From JAFGLZ01 sp964622545 (GTDB taxonomy: Bacteria > Planctomycetota > Phycisphaerae > UBA1845 > JAFGLZ01), in the NCBI GenBank assembly GCA_964622545.1, contig CAZUQM010000001.1, positions 62,001 to 126,000 of the forward strand: a DNA stretch of 64,000 nucleotides, in the 5' to 3' direction. Position numbers and translations under genes: made by a program. How positions within the stretch are numbered: the stretch's first letter is position 1; each line of letters begins with the position of its first letter. The notes under the pieces were generated by a model, which saw only the letters and a program-made list of their open reading frames with translations, ran no database searches and had not been told where the DNA came from. This document shows positions 34,719-43,734 of this stretch, piece by piece.

Positions 34719-35221
34719 GTGGTGTGACCTCCCGCAACGAAGCTGAAGGTGCGTCAAGCCTCCTTCCCCACGGCTGCGCAGGCCCTGGACGCAACCTGCG
34801 TGTCTTGGACTCATACCTACATGGTAGGAGCCGTCTCTGACGGCGACTGAGGCCTGAAAGGCCTCCATACAATAGCCGGGGGTGGAGTTCGCCGAAGGCG
34901 GACGAAACCCCCGGAACGCCCTATCATGTACCTCAAGCCCTGAAGGGGCGGAATACTCTTCCCTCGCGTGCCGAGTCTGTCGCCCTTTCAGGGCTCAGAC
35001 GAATGGGGGACGCCATTTCCCGGGGGCTGCGCTTGGCCCTCGGCTACGCCGGGGCAAGCTAGCCCCCGGCTATTCTAGGCTGCCCCTTCGGGGCAAACGA
35101 CCGCACTGAGGACAGTGCGGCTCGGTCTGAACCGGCTCGGCAGGAGCCCGTGCCCCCGTAGCTTCAGCGAAGGAGGGTCGCCACCCAAACTGGCGGACGA
35201 GCCGCCAGTAGCACCCGGCAA
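34719..35221. repeat. Hairpin-rich repeat cluster
   Basis: 503 bases without a gene, made of several inverted repeats: GGAGCCGTC...GACGGC (about 34827-34846), AGCCCTGAAGGGGCG with CGCCCTTTCAGGGCT (about 34937-34998), CCGGGGGCT with AGCCCCCGG (about 35020-35068), TGCCCCTTCGGGGCA (about 35081-35095), CCGCACTG/CAGTGCGG (about 35101-35120) and an R4 hairpin (about 35190). It includes R2 copy 1. Confidence 0.7.
34745..34786 (+). repeat. Dispersed repeat R2, copy 1
   Basis: 42 bases matching 35472-35513 with three differences. Confidence 0.8.
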
Positions 35222-35443
35222 TCACATCTCGACCAGGTGATACACCTTGCCGTGCTGCTTGAGCCACGCAACATCGCCCTCGGCCGCGTGGCGTGCGACC
35301 TCATCGAGCAGACGGGCGGCCTCCGGGTCAATGATAGGTTCGTCGGGGGCCTCAGGAGAGAACGTGACGTCGATCGGGACCTCGACGAGGTACTCGCCCC
35401 GGCAGACGGTGATGATGCGTTTGGCTTCTGAGGGTGTACCCAT
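35222..35443 (-). CDS. Small hypothetical protein
   Basis: 73-aa frame (MGTPSEAKRIITVCRGEY...). The N-terminal half looks like two strands and the rest like a helix with an acidic face (DPEAARLLDEVARHAAEG) and a short C-terminal strand, a plausible small folded protein. No family recognised and no strong ribosome site. It sits between two R2 repeat copies and between oppF and oppD. GTG at 35446 is an alternative start. Confidence 0.45.
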   Translation of the reverse strand: MGTPSEAKRIITVCRGEYLVEVPIDVTFSPEAPDEPIIDPEAARLLDEVARHAAEGDVAWLKQHGKVYHLVEM

Positions 35444-35471
35444 CACTCTGCCCGAGCCTACTCATGTTACC

Positions 35472-35513
35472 GAAGGTGCGTCAAACCTCCTTCGCCACGG
35501 CTGCGCAGACCCT
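35472..35513 (+). repeat. Dispersed repeat R2, copy 2
   Basis: See 34745-34786; the two copies are in the same orientation. Confidence 0.8.
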
Positions 35514-35568
35514 ACCCGCACCCTACCAACTGCACTGCCCGTCGCACGCGACGGGGCTAAACGAGCGG

Positions 35569-36648
35569 TCACCCGCCCGCCTCCCTTTCCTCCGAATGCA
35601 GGAAGCACGCCACCTTATGGCCGGGCGTGGTCTCGACCAGCGCCGGGGGCGTACCTCCGTCGCACGTCCCGGCAATGCGATGCTTACACCGCGGATGAAA
35701 CGGACAGCCCGGCAGCTTCGCGAACGGGTCGGGCACCGAACCCGGGATCGACTCCAGCCGGGCCACATTGCCCTTGCCGATCCGCGGGACCGACGCCAGC
35801 AGCCCCTGCGTGTACGGGTGCCTGGCGTCGTGGAAGATCGCCCCCGTCGGGCCCTGCTCGACGATCCGCCCCAGATACATCACGGCCACCTCGTCGGCCG
35901 TCTCGGCGATCACGCCCAGATCGTGCGTGATCATCATCACCGCCATGCCCAACTCGCCTTGAAGCCGCTCGATCAAGCTCAGGATCTGCGCCTGGATCGT
36001 CACGTCGAGCGCCGTCGTCGGCTCGTCGGCGATCAGCAGCCGCGGCCGGCACGACAACGCCATCGCGATCATGCACCGCTGACGCAGCCCGCCCGACAGC
36101 TCGTGCGGATACTGATCGACCCGCCGCTCGGCCATCGGCACGCCCACCAGACGCAGCGACTCGATCGCCACGTCGCGGGCCTCGCGCTTCGTGACGCCCT
36201 GGTGCAGCCGGACGGCCTCGGCAATTTGGTTGCCCACCGTGTGTACGGGCGACAGGGCCGTCATCGGCTCCTGGAAGATCATCGAGATGTCCCGGCCGCG
36301 GATCGATCGGATCCGCTGACCGCTGGGTGGCAGGGCCGTCAGGTCGATCGGCTTGGCGTCGCCGTTGCGGGGCGCCAGGACCACGCGGCCCGCGGTGATC
36401 TTGCCCCGCGGCGGGAGGATCTGCATCGCCGCCCGCGCGGTGATGCTCTTGCCGCAGCCGCTCTCGCCCACCACGCCGAGCGTGCTGTGGGCGCGGACCG
36501 CGACGTCCACGCCGTTGACGGCATCGACCACGCCCTCCTTCAGGAAGAAGCGGACGTGCAGGTTCTCGATATCGAGTAGGGCGTCCAACGGCGGCTCCGC
36601 TGGTGCGCGCGGCCCGGGGAATCCAGGCCCTGCCCGCACCATCAGCAT
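35569..36648 (-). CDS. oppD: Peptide ABC transporter ATP-binding protein (OppD/DppD type)
   Basis: 359-aa ATPase, partner of OppF. Walker A GESGCGKSITAR, signature LSGGLRQRCMIAMAL, Walker B LLIADEPTTALD, H-loop THDLGV and the C-terminal oligopeptide domain (CPFHPRCKHR) are intact. The exact start is uncertain: ATG at 36648 or 36642, neither with a ribosome site; the family core begins at LLDIENLHVRF about 25 residues in. The gene is 6 kb downstream of oppC on the same strand, with unrelated genes between. Confidence 0.92.
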   Translation of the reverse strand: MLMVRAGPGFPGPRAPAEPPLDALLDIENLHVRFFLKEGVVDAVNGVDVAVRAHSTLGVVGESGCGKSITARAAMQILPPRGKITAGRVVLAPRNGDAKPIDLTALPPSGQRIRSIRGRDISMIFQEPMTALSPVHTVGNQIAEAVRLHQGVTKREARDVAIESLRLVGVPMAERRVDQYPHELSGGLRQRCMIAMALSCRPRLLIADEPTTALDVTIQAQILSLIERLQGELGMAVMMITHDLGVIAETADEVAVMYLGRIVEQGPTGAIFHDARHPYTQGLLASVPRIGKGNVARLESIPGSVPDPFAKLPGCPFHPRCKHRIAGTCDGGTPPALVETTPGHKVACFLHSEEREAGG

Positions 36649-36732
36649 ACCGCGCGGCGGCCAAAAGAGGACGGGCCGGCGAACCCCGCCCGGCGGCGGC
36701 CGCGCTAAACGGCACGCCCCCGGTCGCACAAG

Positions 36733-37995
36733 CTACTCCTCGACCACCCCATCCCGCACACACCGCACGAGGTTATGGATGCGAATCACGTCGCCCTGCG
36801 GACCGTGCCCGTAAGGCCAAGCACTGGGGTCGCCGCTCTTCGGATCGCTCCGCTGGGCCCCGGCCCCGTGCACGTCCATCAGCGTCGGTGTACCGCCGAA
36901 GGGCGGCCGCATCCACCCGAGGGCCTCGCCGAAGGCGACGTAGACCGCGTACCCGCCGGGCGTCGCCGTCCAGTTCGCGTGCGTCGTGCTCGTCCAATAG
37001 AAGCCGTAATTCGTCTCGCCGCCCTCATCCACAATCGGCGAGCAGTTGAAGAGCGGGTCGATCGCGGCCGAGCCCGTCGTCGAGGGCGAACGCGTGTAGT
37101 CGACGATGCTCTGAAGCTCCTTGACATTTGGCAGCCGCCAATCATCGTACCCGGCCAGCTCCAGGCCCTCGGCATAGGCCAGCGCCTGCACCCACGTCAT
37201 CGGCTCCCCGCTGTCGGCCTGTGGCCACATCAGCCCCGTCGCCTCATCCGTGATCGTGCCGTCGCCGTTCTCGACGAAGCTGTTGGTGCCGTAACCGGCA
37301 TTGCCCCGGACGTAGCGGACGAACTGGGTCATCGCCGAACCACCCGGCCCGATGTCCCGCGGATAGCACTTGATCCGCCCGTCGGCGAAGTTCACGCCGA
37401 ACACGCCCGCCTGCCCCTCGAAGATCGTGCCGACGTACTCGTTGCTCGACCAGTATTGCGCGTCGATGATCCGCTCGCCGGCGCTGGTGTCGCCGTACGC
37501 GAAGTCGAAGGTGGCGGTGTCGATGAACGGCACCAGGCCCGAGGTGTCCGTGCCCTCATAGCCGCTGGGGTCCACGCCGCCGAAGTCGATCAGCGAGTAG
37601 AGCTCCTTGATCGACGGCAGCCGCCAGTCGTCGTAACCGGCCAGCGTGAGCGCCCCGGCCCCGGCCACCGCCTCGGCATACGTAACCTTCTCGCCCGGGG
37701 TTTGCTGCCACATCAGCCCCGTGTTCAGGTCGGTCACCGTGCCGTCGCCGTTGTCCTGGTACGCCGGCTGAGCGCCCACGACCTGTGCGTCCTGACCGGC
37801 ATAGGCCTGGCCCGCATCCGGGCAGGCGATCTCGACGACATCGTCGTAACAGGTCGCCTGGCCGGTATCGACCACGACGTAGTCGCCCATGCCCGGGACG
37901 TCCGGCGGGACCGGCACGCAGGTCAGCTCCATGCCCGCACACGTCATCAGCAGTCCGGTCAGCAGCAACCTCGATATCGTTTGCGCGTGGACCAT
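36733..37995 (-). CDS. Secreted tandem DUF1566 protein
   Basis: 420 aa with an N-terminal signal peptide (LLLTGLLMTCAGMEL; the Cys may allow lipid anchoring). Two DUF1566-type units follow, each with a DNGDGTVTDLNTGLMWQQ-like opening and AGYDDWRLPSIKELYSL / AGYDDWRLPNVKELQSI, then a YWSSNEY or YWTSTTH strand. This lectin-like C-type fold family is found on bacterial surfaces; function is unknown. ATG at 37995 has AGGAG seven bases upstream. It lies directly upstream of oppD on the same strand. Confidence 0.83.
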   Translation of the reverse strand: MVHAQTISRLLLTGLLMTCAGMELTCVPVPPDVPGMGDYVVVDTGQATCYDDVVEIACPDAGQAYAGQDAQVVGAQPAYQDNGDGTVTDLNTGLMWQQTPGEKVTYAEAVAGAGALTLAGYDDWRLPSIKELYSLIDFGGVDPSGYEGTDTSGLVPFIDTATFDFAYGDTSAGERIIDAQYWSSNEYVGTIFEGQAGVFGVNFADGRIKCYPRDIGPGGSAMTQFVRYVRGNAGYGTNSFVENGDGTITDEATGLMWPQADSGEPMTWVQALAYAEGLELAGYDDWRLPNVKELQSIVDYTRSPSTTGSAAIDPLFNCSPIVDEGGETNYGFYWTSTTHANWTATPGGYAVYVAFGEALGWMRPPFGGTPTLMDVHGAGAQRSDPKSGDPSAWPYGHGPQGDVIRIHNLVRCVRDGVVEE

Positions 37996-38188
37996 TGCCC
38001 CACTCCTATCCAGATCTCTGTCTTGCCGCCCCTGGGATCCCGCCGACCGGGAAGAGACGAGGTCTCGCTTCAGCCAAGACATGGCGGCTAGGAGGGGTAA
38101 CGCGAATCGGTGACGGGCTTCTACAGGGAGATGGCCGACGGGTCTCGAGCGGCGTGCGCGCCCGAGGCGTTCGAGCTGGTAACGCGAC

Positions 38189-39604
38189 CTACGACGACGT
38201 CTGTTCGCCGTCGGGTGTCAGGGCCGGTGGCGCCGCAGCGACCCGGCGGGCGATCCTCGCGGGCCCTTGCTTGCGCTGCATATCCCATCCGACGGTGCCG
38301 TGATCCGAACCGCCGAGATGGCCGCCCGCCTCCGTGCCGTCGGTAGCCCCGTCGTCGACCGGGTCGTCGCCGCGCGGTCCGTCGAGGAGATCCGGGTAGA
38401 GCTCGGCCAGGTGACGACCGTACGGACAGGCTCGGCAGTAGGCGGCAAAGACCTCGCCGAACTCCCGCGCGTTCTCGGGCGAGAAGTACTCCCGATGGAT
38501 GCCCACCCGCCCGGTCCATCCGAGCGGATACACCCGTCGGTCGTGCCCCTGGCGGTCCGGACCGTTCACGCGGTCCGTTACGGGCGTGGCATAGCTGTAC
38601 ACGGCCGCAAGCTGATCCTCATTCAGGCCGAGCTGATAGAGATCGTTGAGCCTGCCGAGCGTGTCGATAGGGTGGTGAATCAGCCCCTCGTAGGTCGCGA
38701 CGATGCTCCGCTCCGGGTCGCGCAGGTGCAGCCAACCGGCCGAGTAGTGCAAGGCCTCGTAGAGCAGGCCGTTGTCCATGAACGCGCTCAGCCGCTCGTG
38801 GACCTCCTCGGGCGCCAGCGGCTCGGTGATCGTGCCACGGCTCACACGTTGGCTCAGCTTGCTGCAGAAGTTGGCGACGAGCTGGTCGCGCGGGTCGCGC
38901 ACGTTGATCACGTAGCGCGACGCCGCATACAGGCCCAGTACCTTCATGTTCTTCTCGATGGGATTAACGTGCCCCTTGTAGATGCCTCCGGGGAACTGCT
39001 CGAAGAGCGGGTCGGCCCCGATCTCGGGCCTCAGGTCCCAGTCGAAGCCCTTCCACCACTGCGGATAGCCGCGGTAGGCAAAGGGGTTCCCGCCCAGCGC
39101 CTCACCCTTGCTCAATCGGATCATGGCGCCCAGGCACACGCCCAGCAGCGACGAACCGCTCTTGGGAATCGCGATGATGAACTTCGGCGCGGTCGCAAGG
39201 TCGTACCCCCCGCTCTGAAACCGGCTGAGCAAGTTGATCTCGCCGATCGCCGCGTTCAGGTGGTACTGGATCCCCTTGTGGATCGTCTCGAACTCCGCAC
39301 GGCTCGGGTCGAGCCCGATCATCCGCGGGTCGTAGTGCTGCGCGTCAAATCGGAGCTGATCGACGATCAGCGGAACCAGGCCGCCCTTCACGGCCGGTTG
39401 CACGCCCGGCATGCTGAACCACTGATACAGCAGCCGAACCGCCTCCGGGCTGCGGTTGGACGCCGCGATGAGCTGCTGCAGCGGCTGGGCATAACGGAGA
39501 TCGTTGGGGTTCTGGCCAAGGCCTTGCTCGAGTCGGACAAGGGCCTCCTCGAGCGTAAGGGACTCCTGCGGTTGGGATTGCGCTACATCGACGTGCGTCG
39601 TCAT
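38189..39604 (-). CDS. Sulfotransferase family protein
   Basis: 471-aa protein with the PAPS-binding motifs of sulfotransferases: the 5'-phosphosulfate loop IPKSGSSLLG (about residue 145) and the 3'-phosphate motif YVINVRDPRDQLVANF. An N-terminal helical region of about 130 residues precedes the domain, and the C-terminal 60 residues are low complexity (GDDPVDDGATDGTEAGGH). Planctomycetes often encode many sulfotransferases of unknown acceptor. No signal peptide, so the acceptor is cytoplasmic or the protein is membrane-associated. Confidence 0.85.
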   Translation of the reverse strand: MTTHVDVAQSQPQESLTLEEALVRLEQGLGQNPNDLRYAQPLQQLIAASNRSPEAVRLLYQWFSMPGVQPAVKGGLVPLIVDQLRFDAQHYDPRMIGLDPSRAEFETIHKGIQYHLNAAIGEINLLSRFQSGGYDLATAPKFIIAIPKSGSSLLGVCLGAMIRLSKGEALGGNPFAYRGYPQWWKGFDWDLRPEIGADPLFEQFPGGIYKGHVNPIEKNMKVLGLYAASRYVINVRDPRDQLVANFCSKLSQRVSRGTITEPLAPEEVHERLSAFMDNGLLYEALHYSAGWLHLRDPERSIVATYEGLIHHPIDTLGRLNDLYQLGLNEDQLAAVYSYATPVTDRVNGPDRQGHDRRVYPLGWTGRVGIHREYFSPENAREFGEVFAAYCRACPYGRHLAELYPDLLDGPRGDDPVDDGATDGTEAGGHLGGSDHGTVGWDMQRKQGPARIARRVAAAPPALTPDGEQTSS

Positions 39605-39976
39605 GGTCGCCTGGCCTCGCGGAAGAAGACGAAGAGAAACCCACCCGTGGCACTCCCTATGGGTTATCGGTCATTGCCGGGAGTGCCTCGAGCGGAAACC
39701 GGAGCCCGCGCCTGAGGAAAAGAAAGGTTTGCTGGAAAGGCGTGGAATCGCGGCTCGACGATGGCCACGCCGACGAAGAACCCCTACCCATTCACCACAG
39801 CACTGACCACAGAATCGGGTGGGTGGCCCGCCGCGTCATTCACCCTGAGTTTCATTGAAGGGCCGGTGAAGGACGCGGATTCCGCGTGCTCCTCGGAGCC
39901 GGCTTACCGTCTTCATGTCATCGCGCTCGCTGTTGGAAGTGCCACGGATTCCTGGTGCGTCGAAGCGCCTCCCGGG
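39605..39976. other. Gap with hairpin and repeat R3
   Basis: 372 bases, no gene. Holds a hairpin GGCACTCCC/GGGAGTGCC (39649-39657, 39679-39687) upstream of the sulfotransferase and an R3 repeat copy at about 39818-39875. Confidence 0.5.
39818..39875 (+). repeat. Dispersed repeat R3, copy 1
   Basis: About 58 bases starting GGTGGGTGGCCC, similar to 50459-50516 (roughly three quarters identical by eye). Confidence 0.55.
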
Positions 39977-40486
39977 TTACTCCGATCCCGGCGGGCCAAT
40001 GACGATGTTGTGGTCGTCGTCTTCGAAGACCTTCACGGGCTCCTTGCCGTCGAAGACGACCTGCACGGTCCGCGAGTGCGTGGCCGTGCCGCCGTCGATC
40101 TCTCGCTCGAATGTCAGCTTGAACTCCCATACGTCACGATCGGCCTCGTTGCGGAGCAGGGTCGGCTCGATCAGACAGCTCCGGCCCGGCCCTACGTTGG
40201 TCTTCAGGGACGCCCTCTCCGTCTTCCATTGACGGAATCGACCCGAGACGCCCTCGCCGCCGATCGGTTTCGAGCCGGCCTTTGAACGATAGACGAGCCC
40301 GGCCGTCGAGATCCCGCCGCTCGTCGTGACGACACGGATCTCACCTGGGTGAAGCGGTTCAAGTACCTGCATGGTCGCAGGCCGGGTCGCTTGCGCAGTC
40401 GTAGGCGGGCCACCGGCCCCGTCCTCGCGGCAACCCCACACCAGCCCTGCTGCCAGCGTCATACACGTCAGCGGCAATCGATTCAT
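39977..40486 (-). CDS. Small lipoprotein
   Basis: 169 aa. Type II signal peptide with lipobox LVWGC (Cys at about residue 19), then a Pro/Thr-rich linker and a strand-rich domain (EIRVVTTSGG, DVWEFKLTFEREIDG, RTVQVVFDGKEPVKVFED), probably a single beta sandwich. No family recognised. ATG at 40486 has GGAGG six bases upstream. Expected at the outer face of a membrane. Confidence 0.72.
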   Translation of the reverse strand: MNRLPLTCMTLAAGLVWGCREDGAGGPPTTAQATRPATMQVLEPLHPGEIRVVTTSGGISTAGLVYRSKAGSKPIGGEGVSGRFRQWKTERASLKTNVGPGRSCLIEPTLLRNEADRDVWEFKLTFEREIDGGTATHSRTVQVVFDGKEPVKVFEDDDHNIVIGPPGSE

Positions 40487-40709
40487 GGATTCCTCCCCCT
40501 CGGTAGACATCTTCGTTAGCCGATTATTTCACTGCCGCGTGAACGACAAATGGCGACCGCCTCCTCAGAGCCAACGCATGCGCCAGGCGCATCCCAACGC
40601 CCACGCCATCCTCCTGCCCAACCCCTCATCCCTACCTCGCCGAAACCCCTTGCCCCAGGCATGTCGCAGTCCGGAGCCGGCGCGCGGCCCAGGCCCTGAG
40701 TCCTAAAAC

Positions 40710-41437
40710 CTAGTGACTGTACGGATCCGCCGCGTCCCGCAAACCGTCGCCCATGAAGTTGAACATCAGCACGGCCACGATCACGAACACCGCCGGAAAC
40801 ATCAGCCACGGATACAACGCCACGGCCCGGATGTTCTGAGCATCCTGCAGCAAGACGCCCCAACTGATCGTCGGCGGCCGCAAGCCCAGCCGCAGGAAGC
40901 TCAGCGACGTCTCGGCCAGGATCATGCCCGGAATCGCCAGCGTCACCGTCACGATCAGGTGGCTCAGGAAGCCCGGCACGAGGTGGCGCATCAGGATCTG
41001 GAACTCCTTCACGCCGCAGACCTTGGCCGCCATCGCGTAGTCCTCCTCCCGCAGGGAGAGGATCTTGCCGCGGACCACCCGCGCCAGCCCCGTCCACCCG
41101 ATCAGCGCCAAGATGATCGTCATGCAGAAGTACACGCGCAGCGGCGACCATACCGCCGGCATCGCCGCCGAGAGCGCCAGCCACAACGGGATCGTCGGGA
41201 ACGATCGCAGGATCTCGATGAACCGCTGGATCAGCGTATCCAGCAGGCCGCCGTAGTAGCCGCTCAGCCCGCCGATGATCACGCCGAGCACCAGGCTGAT
41301 CGTCACGCCCACCAGCCCGATCGACAGCGAGATGCGGCTGCCGTAGATGATGCGGCTGAACAGGTCGCGTCCCAGTCGGTCGGCCCCGAGTAGGTAGAGC
41401 TGCTCGACCCGCTGCCGCGCCTCCGCGTCGGCCTTGG
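40710..41437 (-). pseudogene. oppC: Truncated second copy of the oppC 3' part
   Basis: Encodes the C-terminal 240 or so residues of OppC (YLLGADRLGRDLFSRII to the stop) but lacks the N-terminal membrane helix and start. It is offset by exactly 1783 bases from the intact gene and reads identically in two frames over about 680 bases; I see one internal change (40737 C versus A). Differences cluster in the last 35 bases (41401-41437), beyond which similarity ends. It has no start or ribosome site, so is not expected to make a working permease. Confidence 0.85.
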
Positions 41438-41668
41438 AGCTTGCTGCCGGCGACCACTGTACGCCAGAGCCAGCAGGACCGGCACGCCGGCCCCAAGCAA
41501 CAGAACGCCGAGCAGGGGGCTCCACATGAAGGCGGCGCTAGCGGCTAGAAGGTAGATGACCCCCGTCGTGGCAAGTAGCACCAAGGCTCGACGAGTCGTT
41601 CGGGGGGCGTCGACAGGACCGGGAGGCCCATCGGCGTGTCCGCTCGCGTCATGAAGAGTCCGCCCCAT
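41438..41668 (-). pseudogene. 5' part of a small membrane protein gene, cut by the oppC copy
   Basis: ATG at 41668 with GGGAGG about 11 bases upstream opens MGRTLHDASGHADG and two hydrophobic helices (ALVLLATTGVIYLLAAS, LLGVLLLGAGVPVLLALAYS). At 41438 the frame runs into the duplicated oppC sequence in a foreign frame and stops at 41303. The natural C-terminus appears lost. No family recognised. Confidence 0.45.
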
Positions 41669-41937
41669 GCGCTGCCCTGCCTCCCTGATACGAACGCAGA
41701 GTACCCGGCGGCAAGCAGATGATGCAGCGAACTGCCTGCTGCGGTCTGTTCGGCCTTTCCCCTTCGCATACGGCCGCCTACTCTCCAGACTATCTCTAGA
41801 AAGTATACAACACGCGTTTCGAGGCTCCAGATTCTCCCAGTCGAAACACGAGCCGGGCGCCCGAACGAGAACCCTCATAGTGCCCCCAGCTTCAGGGGCC
41901 GGTGGTCGCGCTCTCTGCGTCTGGCGTCGCCACCGGC

Positions 41938-42465
41938 TTAGCTGGCGGCAAGCTGGCCCAGGAAGGCGGTCAGCTTCCGCTTCTCTCGCCAAGTCCTTCG
42001 GAGCCAGCGGCCAAGGAGCAAGCTTGGCAGGAGAGCGAACGCGGACAGCGTCGTAACCGCCAGGAAGATCTCCTTGGTCCCGTAGCCAGCAATGCGACCG
42101 GTCGCCACGTCCCATCCGATCACGAATGCCGCGAAACCCAGCAACAGAACGATCAACACCAGGTGGGTCGCTGCTCCGTGGCAATGCAGCGTCACATCAT
42201 GGACTGAGCCATCATCTTTCGGTCGAAACACCAGCGTGACGGCCACGCGCTCGATCCACATGGCGTTTCCTTGCTCGTCCCTTGGGCCCCAATTCGTCGC
42301 ATACCGAAAAACCTGCCTCGACGATGGGGCCACGGTCACAATCAGAGAGGTCACGCGCCGGCCTTCGCCCGACCCCACGCACTCACAGTGCAGCCCGCGG
42401 CGCTTGGCCAACGCGGCCAGCTCGTCCGACGGCAATCCGGTCACCACGGCCCGCTTGAGAATCAT
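41938..42465 (-). CDS. Hypothetical protein with two membrane helices
   Basis: 175 aa. An N-terminal soluble part of about 105 residues, strand-rich (RVTSLIVTVAPSSRQVFRYA, AVTLVFRPKDDGS), is followed by two helices (VLIVLLLGFAAFVIGWDV and IFLAVTTLSAFALLPSLLLG) and a basic tail. No family recognised. It begins 27 bases after the oppC stop and lies wholly between the full and the truncated oppC copies, so it arrived with, or was bracketed by, the duplication. No ribosome site is evident. Confidence 0.6.
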   Translation of the reverse strand: MILKRAVVTGLPSDELAALAKRRGLHCECVGSGEGRRVTSLIVTVAPSSRQVFRYATNWGPRDEQGNAMWIERVAVTLVFRPKDDGSVHDVTLHCHGAATHLVLIVLLLGFAAFVIGWDVATGRIAGYGTKEIFLAVTTLSAFALLPSLLLGRWLRRTWREKRKLTAFLGQLAAS

Positions 42466-42492
42466 GGCAAGCTCGACACCGAAACCCCGCTT

Positions 42493-43734
42493 CTAATGAC
42501 TGTACGGATCCGCCGCGTCACGCAAACCGTCGCCCATGAAGTTGAACATCAGCACGGCCACGATCACGAACACCGCCGGAAACATCAGCCACGGATACAA
42601 CGCCACGGCCCGGATGTTCTGAGCATCCTGCAGCAAGACGCCCCAACTGATCGTCGGCGGCCGCAAGCCCAGCCGCAGGAAGCTCAGCGACGTCTCGGCC
42701 AGGATCATGCCCGGAATCGCCAGCGTCACCGTCACGATCAGGTGGCTCAGGAAGCCCGGCACGAGGTGGCGCATCAGGATCTGGAACTCCTTCACGCCGC
42801 AGACCTTGGCCGCCATCGCGTAGTCCTCCTCCCGCAGGGAGAGGATCTTGCCGCGGACCACCCGCGCCAGCCCCGTCCACCCGATCAGCGCCAAGATGAT
42901 CGTCATGCAGAAGTACACGCGCAGCGGCGACCATACCGCCGGCATCGCCGCCGAGAGCGCCAGCCACAACGGGATCGTCGGGAACGATCGCAGGATCTCG
43001 ATGAACCGCTGGATCAGCGTATCCAGCAGGCCGCCGTAGTAGCCGCTCAGCCCGCCGATGATCACGCCGAGCACCAGGCTGATCGTCACGCCCACCAGCC
43101 CGATCGACAGCGAGATGCGGCTGCCGTAGATGATGCGGCTGAACAGGTCGCGTCCCAGTCGGTCGGCCCCGAGTAGGTAGAGCCGCTCGACCCGCTGCTG
43201 CGCTTCGGCGTCCCTTTTCGCGTCGCCCGTCGGCGTGATCTCGGGCCGACCCAGCCCGACCAGGTGCCGCTCCATGGGGATCAAGCCCCACAGCTTGTAC
43301 GGATCGCCCTTGGCGAAGAAGCGAATCGGCAGCCGCGTGCTCGTATCGATCGTGTACTCGCGGGCAAGTGTCTCGGAATTGATGTGCTGGTCCTGCGCGT
43401 AGACGAACGGCCAGCGGAACCCGTCGTCATAGAGGTGCACCCACTGCGGGGGACCATAGCTGCGATACCGGTTGCGCTTGTGCGGATCGTTGGGCGCGAT
43501 CACCTCGCAGAAGATCGCCGCCAGATAGAACAGCACCACCACCCATGACGAAACATAGGCCAGCTTGTGGTCCTTGAACTTCCACCACATCAGCCTCCAC
43601 TGCGAGGCCGAGAAATAGCGCTCGTCCGTGGTCGAGACGCCGGCCGCGTCGACCGCGTCGGTCACCAACGGCTCCTTGCCCGACGAGGTCGGACGGCTCG
43701 GCGGCAGCGATGTCCCATCGGGAAGAGGCGTCAT
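42493..43734 (-). CDS. oppC: Peptide ABC transporter permease (OppC/DppC type)
   Basis: 413-aa inner-membrane permease. A cytoplasmic N-terminus (about 45 residues) precedes one helix (AYVSSWVVVLFYLAAIF), a long periplasmic loop of about 120 residues, then the five-helix transport core with the EAA-type loop (KVCGVKEFQILMRHLVPG). The large loop before LLGADRLGRDLFSR is longer than in E. coli OppC and typical of environmental long forms. The start overlaps the oppB stop by four bases (ATGA), so translation is coupled. Confidence 0.92.
   Translation of the reverse strand: MTPLPDGTSLPPSRPTSSGKEPLVTDAVDAAGVSTTDERYFSASQWRLMWWKFKDHKLAYVSSWVVVLFYLAAIFCEVIAPNDPHKRNRYRSYGPPQWVHLYDDGFRWPFVYAQDQHINSETLAREYTIDTSTRLPIRFFAKGDPYKLWGLIPMERHLVGLGRPEITPTGDAKRDAEAQQRVERLYLLGADRLGRDLFSRIIYGSRISLSIGLVGVTISLVLGVIIGGLSGYYGGLLDTLIQRFIEILRSFPTIPLWLALSAAMPAVWSPLRVYFCMTIILALIGWTGLARVVRGKILSLREEDYAMAAKVCGVKEFQILMRHLVPGFLSHLIVTVTLAIPGMILAETSLSFLRLGLRPPTISWGVLLQDAQNIRAVALYPWLMFPAVFVIVAVLMFNFMGDGLRDAADPYSH

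Noticed and set aside
34719..35221. Structured RNA or riboswitch
   Set aside because: The hairpins are separate and at least two recur elsewhere as repeats; no known riboswitch core or tRNA-like fold could be recognised.
40710..41525. Functional second OppC permease
   Set aside because: Lacks the first membrane helix, ribosome site and plausible start; upstream residues are foreign sequence.
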